64,000 bases of DNA from Rodentibacter caecimuris (GCF_024622045.1 NZ_JANKBP010000014.1), one strand, 5' to 3'; shown: positions 18,001-26,978, counted from the stretch's first letter. The notes: a model not told the origin generated them from the sequence alone. Numbers and translations are program-made.

Positions 18001-21000
18001 GTTCGGTAAATTAGGGTTTAAACCACTAATCGTGCCGTTAGTAATAGTAGTGTTACCCACAGTGATATTACCTACGTCAATATCTCTAGATAAGCCAAAC
18101 GCAATCGTTTTGCCTGTTTGGTTAACCACTAAGTTTTTACCCGCAACAAAATCAAGCGTATCACCCGCTTTTACCGTCGTTGTGCCGTTAGTCGCTTCAA
18201 TTTGCTCATCTTTGTTCGTTGCATTCACTGTGTAGAATACGTTATTCACTAAGTTAGTGATTGTGGTTGCATTTAACGTATCACCACCTTTCGTTGCATC
18301 CGGTAATTCTGCTTTACCTGTTGTGGTATTTGCAACTGCGTTGGTCGTATTCACATCGTAAGTCACATTAAAGACATCCGGATTACCTCTTTCACCTTTA
18401 GTTACTGTGACATTTGCTTTTGTGCCATTACCATCAACATAGTTAAGCGTATCGCCCGGGTTCACTAATGCATCTGGGACATCTTGACCGTCTTTATCTT
18501 TTGCGTTTGTTTTCCAACCGCTATCGTTGATTGCACTTGCAACATCTTCTACTTTTGCAATAGTACCGTTAGTAGTATTGGATGCAACTTTACCAGTGAT
18601 GCTGTTTGCGCTGATATCACCCGTTTTCACACTCACTGTGCCGTTGTTAGCTTCTGTAGTTGTGTTATCGCCGTTAATGATATTGCTTACATTCGCTTTT
18701 AATCGACCGTTCTCATCTAATACGATAGTTGCGTTATCGTATTTTGCTGTTACGGTAATCTTGCGAACATCGCCGCCATTCCAACCGATTACAGTAATCG
18801 CATCGCCACCTACAAAGTCAACTTCATTTGCATTTTTCACGGTGTTGGTGTAGTTGTTGTCAGACGCTTTCACCACCCAACCTAAATTGGTTAAGTCACG
18901 TACTGTTGCCGCTGAATTGAGAGTATTATCCGGTAAGTTAGTGAGACCCACTAACTTGTCGTTACCTTCCGTTCCCGCTAGAGTAATGTTGAATACTACA
19001 TCTTTCTTATCACCTGTATTGGTTGGTACATCACCCACATTCAATACTGACCCCACACCGGTAATTTGAGTCGGTTTGCCCGCCGTCGTGATATTCAACG
19101 CATTTTCAGGCGCAGTCGCATTCGGATTCACATTTGCCGGCGTTGCTTTCTCCGAATTGAAATCTACTTTCGGTGCATTAGAGTCAGAAACATTACCTAC
19201 CGTCAACGTTGTAGCATTTGCTTGGTTCACTGTGATGTTTTCACTTAAACCGTAAGTGATATTATGACCATCTTGGTTAATCTCTAGGTTTTTACCCGCT
19301 TTATAGGTAACTGTATCACCTGCTTTCACTGGTTTAGTATTGTGCCCGCCGCTTGTGACTTGATCATTATTTTTCACTGTTGTCACGTTAAATGACGCAT
19401 TGTTCACCAAGTTCGCTACTTCACTTGCGTTTAATAACAAGTTAGGTTTCTCAACTTTCACCGTACCATTGTCATTTACCGAACCAGTTGTGGTGTTCAC
19501 TTTCACACCTTCCGGTGTTACCGCAATTGTCTCATCCGCCGGTTTGATGTCGTAGCTTACGTTTACCGTATCTTTGCCATCTTGACCTTGCATCACAGTT
19601 ACATTCGCTTTCGTACCATTACCGTTTACGTAGTTTACTTGGTCACCCGGATTGATGAGTTGGTCTGTAGGGTTGTTAACTTCATTTCCGTCTTTATCAA
19701 ATACTTTTGTTGGGGTAGTTTTCCAACCGCTGCCATTGATTGCGCCAGCAACATCTTCTACTTTCGCAATTGTACCGTTAGCAGTATTGGACTCAGCTTT
19801 ACCTGTGGTGGTGTTTGCTGTGACATCACCGGTTTTCACACTTACTGTGCCGTTGTTGGCTTCTGTCGTTGTGTTATCGCCGTTAATGACATTGCTTAGA
19901 TTCGCTTTTAAGTTACCGTTCTCATCTAATACGATGGTTGCGTTATCGTATTTCACGTTAAACGTGATATTCGACGTTTTACCATCTGTACCAATCACAA
20001 CATCTGTCGCCGTACCGTTAGCAAAATTCACTGTATCATACGCTGCAACGAAGTCTTTCGCTTCACCATTACCTTGTAGGTTCCAGCCTGCGTTTAAAAC
20101 ATCTTTTACTGTTGCTGCTTCGTTACCTTTGTTAGTAATATCAGTTGGTGCAGTTTGTTCATTTTTATTGTCACTACTTGGGTTAGCTACTTTACTTGTA
20201 TCCGGTAAATGGCTGGTTAAGTTCGATAATGTACCGTTTGTTAACACAGTATCACCCACAGTGACATTACCCGCTGTGATATTACCTACGTCAATATCTC
20301 TAGATAAGCCAAACGCAATCGTTTTGCTTGTTTGGTTAACCACTAAGTTTTTACCCGCAACAAAATCAAGCGTATCACCCGCTTTTACCGTCGTTGTGCC
20401 GTTAGTCGCTTCAATTTGCTCATCTTTGTTCGTTGCATTCACTGTGTGGAATACGTTATTCACTAAGTTAGTGATTGTGGTTGCATTTAACGTATCACCA
20501 CCTTTCGTTGCATCCGGTAATTCCGCTTTACCTGTTGTGGTATTTGCAACTGCGTTGGTCGTATTCACATCGTAAGTCACATTAAAGACATCCGGATTAC
20601 CGTTTTCACCCTTAGTTACTGTGACATTTGCTTTTGTGCCATTACCATCGATATAGTTAATCGTATCGCCCGGGTTCACTAATACATCTGTTACATCGTT
20701 ACCATTTGAATCTTTCGCGTTCGTTTTCCAACCGCTGTGGTTGATTGCATTAGCAACATCTTCTACTTTCGCAATTGTACCGTTAGCAGTATTGGACTCA
20801 GCTTTACCTGTGGTGGTGTTTGCTGTGACATCACCGGTTTTCACACTTACTGTGCCGTTGTTGGCTTCTGTCGTTGTGTTATCGCCGTTAATGACATTGC
20901 TTAGATTCGCTTTTAAGTTACCGTTCTCATCTAATACGATGGTTGCGTTATCGTATTTCACGTTAAACGTGATATTCGACGTTTTACCATCTGTACCAAT

Positions 21001-23061
21001 CACAATATCTGTCGCCGTACCGTTAGCAAAATTCACTGTATCATACGCTGCAACGAAGTCTTTCGCTTCACCATTACCTTGTAGGTTCCAGCCTGCGTTT
21101 AAAACATCTTTTACTGTTGCTGCTTCGTTACCTTTGTTAGTAATATCAGTTGGTGCAGTTTGTTCATTTTTATTGTCACTACTTGGGTTAGCTACTTTAC
21201 TTGTATCCGGTAAATGGCTGGTTAAGTTAGATAATGTATTTGAATCCAATGAACTAATTGTAATTGAACCATCGCTGTTAGTCGTAAGGTTAATATTATT
21301 ACCGGCTGTATAAACCGGGCTTGAAATATTTACTAACGTTTTATTATCAGCTGTCTTGCTCACATTAACTGTGGTTGCACCACTACCTATAAAATCAACA
21401 CGATCCCCAAAGCGAACATTATTTACACCATTGCCCGAGTGATCTGTTTGATCACCTATCGTCCAGCTCCCTGTTGCCAAAACGTGATATAACTGGCTAC
21501 CGTTAATAGCATCAGTTGAATTTTCAGTAATACGACCCGCAGCAACATTTTGAACTTGTCGTTCTCCCCCATTCTTACCCACAGAGACGACATAGTTAGT
21601 ATCATTATTCACACCTGCAAAGCCACTGTAATTTATCCCATTTACACTGGCACTATTTGTTGGTGTCGCTGCGGACGTTATTGCATCAGCACCAAGTGCT
21701 ACAGAGTCAGCCAAGGTAGCATTTGCACGAGCCCCTAGAGCTGTAGCATTTGCTGCTCCTGATATAGTAGCTCCCACACCAAGAGCGGTTCCGTCTTTAC
21801 TGTTTTCTACTTTCGAATTACGACCACCAGAAAATCCACCTTCACTATTTAGAACGTTTGCACCAGGTCCAACCGCTGTCGCTGAAACGGAGCCATTAAC
21901 TACAGCAAATGTACCTAAAGCCACACCGGATCGACTGCTATCTACCTTAGCATTACGTCCTAAAGCTGTTGCCTGTTGTGAACCTAAAATATTCGTATAT
22001 GGACCAACTGTGACACCGAATTCGCTATTATCTACATTAGCATTACGTCCCACTGCAACAGAATTGTTACTAACATTTGCTTTTGCATATGTACCAACGA
22101 CCGTAGAAGCAACACTATCTAAAGCTTTGGCATTACGTCCCACTGCAATCGCCTGTTCTGAGCGATTTATTTCAGACCAAGGACCTACATTAGTAGCAAG
22201 TTGAGAATTATCAACTTTCCCATGAGGACCAATATTTATTGCACCATAACTCTGATTAGTAATCGTATTTGTACCAACACTTGAACTATAACCACTATTT
22301 GTTACATTTACACCATAAGATCCTATGGCACTTGCATAATCACTGTTAGTTACATTACCGCGATTCCCCACCAAAATACCACGAGCACTCGCATTTACAT
22401 TACTACGCGAACCGACCTGAACACCTTGCTCTGATTTCGTCACATTAGATTGAGAACCAATAACATAACCTTCTAAACTTGCATTATCAACTTTTGAGAA
22501 ACGCCCTAATGCAACAGATTGCATTGAGCCAGCTTCTGAACTTTGACCTATCGAGATACTATAACGCCCAGTTGGTCTCGCAACCCACTCGCCACTATAC
22601 TCAAGTCTGGTTACCTCTGTGTTATAGCTTTTTGATAACGATCCTCCTATAGGGACATAGTCTAATAATGCACCGGTTTTACTATCGTAAATATAGAGCG
22701 GCTTAGTTGCATTAGTTACATTAACCTCTTTATCCTTACCCTCACCAATGAACTTTACTTGCCCTGGTGCAATCCCTATTGAATATTCCCCCATCGGGTT
22801 ACCAAATGGATCGGTTTGCACCACGATTTCCGGTGCTTTTGTGCCTGCTGAGTTAGACCCCCATATCACAGCATCACCAGATATTGCAGCCTGAGCCGTA
22901 CTCCCTAATAACGTTGCACCTGCTGTTGTCAAAGAAATAGCTAAAAGGGAAATTTTTTTTCCGGAAGAGGATTTTGATTTTCCCTTAGCCTTGCTTAATT
23001 CAGACACTGCTACCCAAGATTGCGTAGCGTGATTCCAAATGACTCGGAAAATTTTATTCAT
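15076..23061 (-). CDS. Giant trimeric autotransporter adhesin (Hia/Hsf/YadA type)
   Basis: This 2661-residue surface protein starts with an extended signal peptide region (MNKIFRVIWNHATQSWVAVSE), with cleavage probably after AQA near residue 58. YadA-type head repeats with IGxxS / AxGxx patterns cover about 165-460. A neck (NSTDAINGSQLYHV) follows near 515. The long stalk of about 535-2550 has repeated Hia-like Trp-containing modules (for example TVKDVLNAGWNLQ), and a second neck-like motif (SSDAVNGSQLYRL) near 1935. The last neck (STDAVNVGQLKG) and the C-terminal membrane anchor (about 2575-2661, ending GGSVGVGYQW) trimerise to form the pore. Such proteins bind host cells and matrix. The stalk is extraordinarily rich in N-X-T/S sequons, and has duplicated blocks. 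I saw no USS in its 8 kb. No function has been shown; ligand unknown. Confidence 0.95.
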   Translation of the reverse strand: MNKIFRVIWNHATQSWVAVSELSKAKGKSKSSSGKKISLLAISLTTAGATLLGSTAQAAISGDAVIWGSNSAGTKAPEIVVQTDPFGNPMGEYSIGIAPGQVKFIGEGKDKEVNVTNATKPLYIYDSKTGALLDYVPIGGSLSKSYNTEVTRLEYSGEWVARPTGRYSISIGQSSEAGSMQSVALGRFSKVDNASLEGYVIGSQSNVTKSEQGVQVGSRSNVNASARGILVGNRGNVTNSDYASAIGSYGVNVTNSGYSSSVGTNTITNQSYGAINIGPHGKVDNSQLATNVGPWSEINRSEQAIAVGRNAKALDSVASTVVGTYAKANVSNNSVAVGRNANVDNSEFGVTVGPYTNILGSQQATALGRNAKVDSSRSGVALGTFAVVNGSVSATAVGPGANVLNSEGGFSGGRNSKVENSKDGTALGVGATISGAANATALGARANATLADSVALGADAITSAATPTNSASVNGINYSGFAGVNNDTNYVVSVGKNGGERQVQNVAAGRITENSTDAINGSQLYHVLATGSWTIGDQTDHSGNGVNNVRFGDRVDFIGSGATTVNVSKTADNKTLVNISSPVYTAGNNINLTTNSDGSITISSLDSNTLSNLTSHLPDTSKVANPSSDNKNEQTAPTDITNKGNEAATVKDVLNAGWNLQGNGEAKDFVAAYDTVNFANGTATDIVIGTDGKTSNITFNVKYDNATIVLDENGNLKANLSNVINGDNTTTEANNGTVSVKTGDVTANTTTGKAESNTANGTIAKVEDVANAINHSGWKTNAKDSNGNDVTDVLVNPGDTINYIDGNGTKANVTVTKGENGNPDVFNVTYDVNTTNAVANTTTGKAELPDATKGGDTLNATTITNLVNNVFHTVNATNKDEQIEATNGTTTVKAGDTLDFVAGKNLVVNQTSKTIAFGLSRDIDVGNITAGNVTVGDTVLTNGTLSNLTSHLPDTSKVANPSSDNKNEQTAPTDITNKGNEAATVKDVLNAGWNLQGNGEAKDFVAAYDTVNFANGTATDVVIGTDGKTSNITFNVKYDNATIVLDENGNLKANLSNVINGDNTTTEANNGTVSVKTGDVTANTTTGKAESNTANGTIAKVEDVAGAINGSGWKTTPTKVFDKDGNEVNNPTDQLINPGDQVNYVNGNGTKANVTVMQGQDGKDTVNVSYDIKPADETIAVTPEGVKVNTTTGSVNDNGTVKVEKPNLLLNASEVANLVNNASFNVTTVKNNDQVTSGGHNTKPVKAGDTVTYKAGKNLEINQDGHNITYGLSENITVNQANATTLTVGNVSDSNAPKVDFNSEKATPANVNPNATAPENALNITTAGKPTQITGVGSVLNVGDVPTNTGDKKDVVFNITLAGTEGNDKLVGLTNLPDNTLNSAATVRDLTNLGWVVKASDNNYTNTVKNANEVDFVGGDAITVIGWNGGDVRKITVTAKYDNATIVLDENGRLKANVSNIINGDNTTTEANNGTVSVKTGDISANSITGKVASNTTNGTIAKVEDVASAINDSGWKTNAKDKDGQDVPDALVNPGDTLNYVDGNGTKANVTVTKGERGNPDVFNVTYDVNTTNAVANTTTGKAELPDATKGGDTLNATTITNLVNNVFYTVNATNKDEQIEATNGTTTVKAGDTLDFVAGKNLVVNQTGKTIAFGLSRDIDVGNITVGNTTITNGTISGLNPNLPNTNNNDEYKVGDEITKSQTLPSTLNITNAATVGDILNSGWNLQNNGQARDFVKPYDSVNFVNGTATTALVETNENGTVSNVTYNVNVDDNTIKVVDGKLVANATNIVNQVTGNSTVTDGRANATTVEAGNPVDNSNKIATVGDIVDTINNVHWNAAAGNITGTNGEFSSTGSQPIKAGDTVTYNAGKNIKIEQNNATFNISTTDNVTFTHTNTTTLTVGNVSDSNHSTNITSGPDGLDVNGDKITGVANGTISKDSSDAVNGSQLYRLGDSITNIFGGNTTFNTTTGKVEGFERTLNTTGLAPSENYTVPATPATNITAAFEQLNDYVNAGWKLGNASGAVVEHISPDEQVNFVDSNTITSTVVANDKGGANISFNVNATAVANNAAGNVSANNTTGKAEFDNHNNTKPLATVEDVANTVNNTGWFMNTTAGEKALVNPGDTVNYVNGNGTKANVTVTKGENGQPDTFNVTYDIKSADNTIAVTPEGVKVNTTTGSVNDNGTVKVAQPDLLLNASEVANLVNNASFNATIGRDDTDFVDQVGKDNYKVKAGDTITFNAGKNLRVKQENGTFTYALDNNITVNHANATTLTVGNVSNPTAPKVDFNADKATPATNNAEQPENALNITTDGKPTQITGVGSTLNTTNVVTNPDGNASTPVENKTLVDLTNATTPDSAATVRDLQNMGWVVETSGNGYIDTVKNANHVKFSGDGAVTVTGSTDANGTRNITVRVDATQMANNAAGNVYANTTTGKAEFNNANGSKPLATVEDVASAINGSGWELNSASVGGEVIGDTAPTRVNPGSKVNINAGKNVVITRSGKDITIATSAKPVFENVQVGGDKGPIIGGDANGDVKVSKADGSPTKVTNVAAGTASTDAVNVGQLKGTVGNINNRMNKMNKDLRGGIAGANAAAGLPQVYIPGKSMVAASAGTFKGQNAVAVGYSRASDNGKLILKLQGNANTRGDLGGSVGVGYQW
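18062..18469 (-). repeat. Adhesin stalk repeat B, copy 1
   Basis: Nearly identical at DNA level to 20276-20683 (offset 2214). It encodes the module with VGNIT, ATNKDEQIEATNGTTTVKAG and the following neck-like segment. Confidence 0.85.
19748..20233 (-). repeat. Adhesin stalk repeat A, copy 1
   Basis: Nearly identical to 20753-21238 (offset 1005, few mismatches). It encodes the module SNLTSHLPDTSKV through NGTIAKVEDVA. A more diverged third copy lies near 18541-18740. Confidence 0.88.
20276..20683 (-). repeat. Adhesin stalk repeat B, copy 2
   Basis: Partner of 18062-18469. It lies between the two copies of repeat A. Confidence 0.85.
20753..21238 (-). repeat. Adhesin stalk repeat A, copy 2
   Basis: Partner of 19748-20233. 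Copies this alike in one gene allow length change by recombination. Confidence 0.88.
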
Positions 23062-23604
23062 AAATGTTCACCTATTTTAATTTAATATTGTAATTTTTCT
23101 TTACTTTGGAAAGTAATTTATATGTGACTTTCTCACGTTGTGGCGTATTATCGTAAGGAATTCCGACTTTGGGTGTTGTCGTAAAGGCAGCATCTGACAC
23201 TGACTTAAAGTTAATGATATTTTTCACTCAACTTTCCATTGTATAGTAATTCGGTTGATTTTTAGAGGCTCTCACTAAAGACTCTCAAGAAACTTGGGAA
23301 CACCATATCTGTTCACGACCTCCTTAGATAAGCTACCACACATTTTTTCATGCTGTTACTTGCTTTGTCAGTCTTAAGCTAAACTCACAAATGCAGTGAG
23401 AATAAAAATCATTGGTGCAAGAAAATACACCCGTTGAAGGTATTACTCCTAAAAGTGTCAATAAAATGTGTTTTTCATCAGGCACTCCTTTTGATTTTGG
23501 CACCAATAACAAATATAATACAAAACAGGATTGACATAATGTAGCCACTACAATAGCTATTGCCTACACTGTCAGTGGGTATTTCTTCAACGCAAATAAA
23601 GAAA
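23062..23604. other. Intergenic region upstream of the adhesin
   Basis: This 543-base AT-rich stretch separates the adhesin from the divergent XRE gene and should contain both promoters. No USS or convincing gene was seen. A 66-codon minus-strand frame at 23348-23548 has no recognised relatives and no good ribosome site. Confidence 0.5.
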
Positions 23605-24000
23605 ATGAGTGTAAACGAAAAGATTCGGAAAATCCGAGAAGCAAGGGGATGGTCTCAAGAGCAAATGGCGGAAAAACTGAATATGTCGCTAAATGGTTAT
23701 GCGAAAATTGAGCGTGGAGAGAGTAAAATCTATTTGTATAAGCTTGAACAAATCGCCCATGTGTTTGATATCGATGTAGTAGAGCTGATGCAGTCTGATG
23801 GTAAAAATATTTGTTTTCAGATAAACGAAAATTCATATTTGAGTACGAATTATTACGGTGATAATGAAGCTTTAATGATTGAGAATGAGAGGCTAAAGTT
23901 ATCGTTATCGTACAATCAACAGCTATTAGAGCAGAAGGATAATGAGATCCAACTTCTTAAAGAGATGGTTTCTCTATTAAAACAAGATAAACAATCATAA
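23605..24000 (+). CDS. XRE-family helix-turn-helix regulator
   Basis: This 131-residue protein has an N-terminal Cro/CI-type helix-turn-helix (about residues 3-60; MSVNEKIRKIREARGWSQEQ, MSLNGYAKIERGE) and a C-terminal coiled coil (about 88-131; MIENERLKL, LLEQKDNEIQLLKEMVSLL) that probably mediates dimer formation. I chose the ATG at 23605, since the frame upstream of it is not protein-like and has only a TTG. It is divergent from the giant adhesin. Regulation of the adhesin is plausible but inferred. Confidence 0.82.
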   Translation: MSVNEKIRKIREARGWSQEQMAEKLNMSLNGYAKIERGESKIYLYKLEQIAHVFDIDVVELMQSDGKNICFQINENSYLSTNYYGDNEALMIENERLKLSLSYNQQLLEQKDNEIQLLKEMVSLLKQDKQS

Positions 24001-24575
24001 TTTGATCTTCTACAGATAAATTGATTAAAGCAGTCTTTAAGAGTGTTATTAGAATAAAATATGAGTGTTTTCTTTATTTTGTTTAGATTGAATTTGATGT
24101 TCATATTCTAAATGGAAAGCACTCACTGTTGTTATAACTTGTCATCTCTAGTTTGTCTTCTGCCTATCATTCCTACTCGGGCCGTTTTAAATGCCGCTTC
24201 GATGTATCAGATATTCCCCTTTTCTTAATCTTGTAATGCAGATTTTTCTTTTTATTCAATTATTCCTTGATTATATAGTTTACGAAAACGATAGAACTTC
24301 CTTAAACAGCTCTAATATTTTCGAAATAAGGTAGGTTTCGACATACATAATAAAATTTTCTACTAAATAGTTAATTCAATGGAGATTGTAGCGTTTCCAA
24401 GTTATTAGACCTTTGTGCAACTACTACATAATAACGTGGAAGTGTCAAAATACGATAAAAAATGACCGCACTCTTATTTTGATATAGACATTCCCAATTA
24501 TACTAATTTATAGCTTTATTTACGAAATTTCGGCAGAATGTAGCAAATTTTTATATTCGGAAAAAGGATGAAACG
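24001..24575. other. Gene-free AT-rich region
   Basis: About 575 bases hold no convincing gene. TTTGTGCAACTACTACATAA at about 24413-24432 resembles the right end of the MITE-like element (9859-9878), so it may be a solo end. A USS-like site with one mismatch (ACCGCACTC) is near 24464. The gor promoter must lie at the right end, ahead of ribosome site AAAAAGGATG. Confidence 0.45.
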
Positions 24576-25949
24576 ATGACTAAACATTATGACTATATTG
24601 CTATTGGTGGTGGCAGTGGCGGTATTGCTTCAATTAATCGTGCGGCGAGCTATGGTAAAAAATGTGCGATTATTGAAGCAAAATATTTAGGCGGAACCTG
24701 TGTAAATGTAGGCTGCGTGCCGAAGAAAGTGATGTTTTATGGCGCACAGATCGCAGAAGCCATTAACCATTATGCACCGGATTATGGTTTTGATGTGAAT
24801 GTGAAAAAATTTGATTTCGAGAAACTTATTGAAAGCCGCCAAGCCTATATCGGTCGTATTCACACTTCTTACAATAATGTGTTAGCTAAAAATAACGTTG
24901 ATGTGATTAACGGATTCGGTAAGTTTGTTGATGCGCATACCATTGAAGTAACCCTTGCAGATGGTTCAACCGAGCGTGTAACGGCGGATCATATCTTAAT
25001 TGCAACAGGGGGCAGACCGTTCCGCCCTCATTCGGTAAAAGGGCAAGAATATGGTATTGATTCGGACGGTTTCTTTGCATTAAAGGCATTACCGAAACGC
25101 GTGGCAATTATTGGGGCTGGCTATATTGCCGTGGAGATTGCCGGAGTATTGAATAGTCTTGGCTCGGAAACTCATTTGGTGGTACGTCGTCATGCCCCAA
25201 TGCGTAATCAAGATCCGTTAATTGTAGAAACCTTACTTGAGGTGTTGGAACAGGATGGTATCGCGTTGCATAAACATACAACGGTTCAGGAAATCATTAA
25301 AAATGCAGATGATTCTCTCACGGTAAAATTTGATCATGAACGGAGCCTAACGGTAGATTGTGTTATTTGGGCGGCAGGTCGTGAACCGGCAACGGATAAA
25401 ATCGGTTTAGAGCATGCCGGTGTAGAAACGAACGAACGTGGTTATGTTAAAGTCGATAAATATCAAAATACCAATGTGAAAGGCATTTATGCGGTAGGCG
25501 ATATCATTGAGGGCGGCATTGAATTAACGCCGGTGGCGGTGGCGGCAGGTCGCCGTTTATCCGAGCGTTTATTCAATAACAAACCTAACGAGCACTTGGA
25601 TTATAATCTTGTGCCGACCGTGGTATTTAGTCATCCGCCGATTGGCACGATTGGCTTAACCGAACCGCAAGCCATTGAACAATATGGCGAAGGAAATGTA
25701 AAAGTATATAAATCTTCCTTTACGGCGATGTACACTGCGGTTACTCAGCATCGCCAACCTTGTCGAATGAAATTAGTCTGCGTGGGCAAAGATGAAAAAA
25801 TAGTTGGCTTGCACGGAATCGGCTATGGTGTGGATGAAATGATTCAAGGTTTTGCGGTCGCAATCAAAATGGGTGCAACAAAAGCAGATTTTGATAATAC
25901 GGTGGCGATTCATCCGACCGGTTCGGAAGAATTTGTTACAATGCGTTAA
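24576..25949 (+). CDS. gor: Glutathione-disulfide reductase
   Basis: This NADPH-dependent flavoenzyme keeps glutathione reduced in the cytoplasm. The 457-residue protein shows the FAD motif GGGSGGIAS, the redox-active disulfide GGTCVNVGCVPKK, the NADPH Rossmann segment GAGYIAVEIAG, the second FAD motif YAVGDI, and the C-terminal catalytic HPTGSEEFVTMR. Length is normal. It is a single gene closed by a paired-USS terminator. Confidence 0.97.
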   Translation: MTKHYDYIAIGGGSGGIASINRAASYGKKCAIIEAKYLGGTCVNVGCVPKKVMFYGAQIAEAINHYAPDYGFDVNVKKFDFEKLIESRQAYIGRIHTSYNNVLAKNNVDVINGFGKFVDAHTIEVTLADGSTERVTADHILIATGGRPFRPHSVKGQEYGIDSDGFFALKALPKRVAIIGAGYIAVEIAGVLNSLGSETHLVVRRHAPMRNQDPLIVETLLEVLEQDGIALHKHTTVQEIIKNADDSLTVKFDHERSLTVDCVIWAAGREPATDKIGLEHAGVETNERGYVKVDKYQNTNVKGIYAVGDIIEGGIELTPVAVAAGRRLSERLFNNKPNEHLDYNLVPTVVFSHPPIGTIGLTEPQAIEQYGEGNVKVYKSSFTAMYTAVTQHRQPCRMKLVCVGKDEKIVGLHGIGYGVDEMIQGFAVAIKMGATKADFDNTVAIHPTGSEEFVTMR

Positions 25950-25966
25950 TTTTTTCGAGAATAATA

Positions 25967-26000
25967 AAAAAGTGCGGTTAATTTTAACCGCACTTTTGTT
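25967..26000. terminator. Bidirectional terminator of paired uptake signals
   Basis: AAAAGTGCGGTTAA pairs with TTAACCGCACTTTT to make a long stem, with A and T runs on either side. It lies between the convergent gor and the glutamine-amidotransferase gene. Confidence 0.82.
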
Positions 26001-26039
26001 TGTTGATGAATGAAACCTATTGGTGTAAATCCAACGGAA

Positions 26040-26849
26040 TCATAGTGTGCCGTCATCTACCGCTTCTTTCTCTACGCCGATAATTTCTGCCACTTTATCC
26101 CCATCTTTGAACAAGACGAAACCGCCGTTTTCCATTTTTGTCCAAGATTCATCCTTTGTGAGCGGGAAGGTGGTGATAATAGTGACTTTATCACCGGCTT
26201 TGGCATAATCGTTAAAATCAATAACACCATCATCATCAATACGACAGGCTTTACCGAAAGGTGCTTTTCGCGTGAGGTAATGCAAATTGGTTGCGCAGTG
26301 GGCGAGCATCCATTCACCGTTAGAGAGGATAAAATTGAATGTGCCGTGTGTTGCCAGTTTTTTGGTAATATCTTGAATCGCCTCAAAAATTTGCATATCC
26401 GTCGGTTTTTTACGAAAGCGATTTTTTAAATATTCAGCCATGTAACAAAACGCGGCTTCAGAATCGGTTGAACCTATCGGTTGGCAGAAACTCTCGGACA
26501 TATCCGGTAGATCTTTTAAATTACCATTATGGGCAAACACCCAATTTTCCCCCCAAATTTCGCGAATAAAAGGATGGGTATTTTCAATATTTATCTCGCC
26601 CTGTGTGGCTTTACGAATGTGTGCAATCACATTGAGTGATTTTATTTGATATTGTTTTACACAATCGGCGATTGGGGAATGGGAGGCGGGACGATTATCT
26701 CGAAAAATCCGTACTCCTCGCCCTTCAAAAAAAGCGATACCGAAACCGTCGGAATGACATCCTGTTAAGCCTGCACGACGACGAAAACCTTCAAAAGAAA
26801 ACACGATATCTGTTGGCGTGTTACAGTTCATGCCAAGTAATTGACACAT
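26040..26849 (-). CDS. yafJ: Class II glutamine amidotransferase-like protein (YafJ family)
   Basis: This 269-residue protein starts MCQLLGMNCNTP, placing the N-terminal nucleophile Cys at position 2 as in class II (Ntn) amidotransferases. Conserved segments include GCHSDGFGIAFFEG, AHIRKATQG, FAHNGNL and GSTDSEAAF. The acceptor substrate of YafJ proteins is not known. It is the full-length single-domain form. A strong hairpin lies 30 bases upstream of its start. Confidence 0.88.
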   Translation of the reverse strand: MCQLLGMNCNTPTDIVFSFEGFRRRAGLTGCHSDGFGIAFFEGRGVRIFRDNRPASHSPIADCVKQYQIKSLNVIAHIRKATQGEINIENTHPFIREIWGENWVFAHNGNLKDLPDMSESFCQPIGSTDSEAAFCYMAEYLKNRFRKKPTDMQIFEAIQDITKKLATHGTFNFILSNGEWMLAHCATNLHYLTRKAPFGKACRIDDDGVIDFNDYAKAGDKVTIITTFPLTKDESWTKMENGGFVLFKDGDKVAEIIGVEKEAVDDGTL

Positions 26850-26878
26850 AAAACCCTTCTAAAAATGACTAAATGAAT

Positions 26879-26918
26879 AACCCTATAAGAGGTGTAGATT
26901 TAACACCATTATAGGGTT
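26879..26918 (-). terminator. Strong hairpin between the cytochrome b562-like gene and yafJ
   Basis: AACCCTATAA and TTATAGGGTT form a perfect 10-bp outer stem and GGTGT/ACACC an inner one. On the minus strand no real T run follows, so it may be a weak terminator of the upstream gene or a 5' leader hairpin of yafJ. Confidence 0.55.
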
Positions 26919-26978
26919 GATTTCAAGAGAGATAAGCGGGGATTTTTAGACAAAAAAATTACATAAAATAGCGTAAAG

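Noticed and set aside
18062..21238. Regularly repeated sequence resembling an array
   Set aside because: The repeats are hundreds of bases long and encode protein modules; they are not CRISPR repeats and spacers.
15308..22204. Many plus-strand open frames across the adhesin gene, the longest about 300 codons
   Set aside because: They are antisense shadows caused by the repetitive Asn/Thr/Gly-rich codons of the adhesin; they repeat exactly where the adhesin repeats do and have no recognisable domains.
23348..23548. 66-codon minus-strand frame upstream of the adhesin
   Set aside because: No ribosome site, no recognised family, and unusual Cys-rich composition; it lies where promoters are expected.
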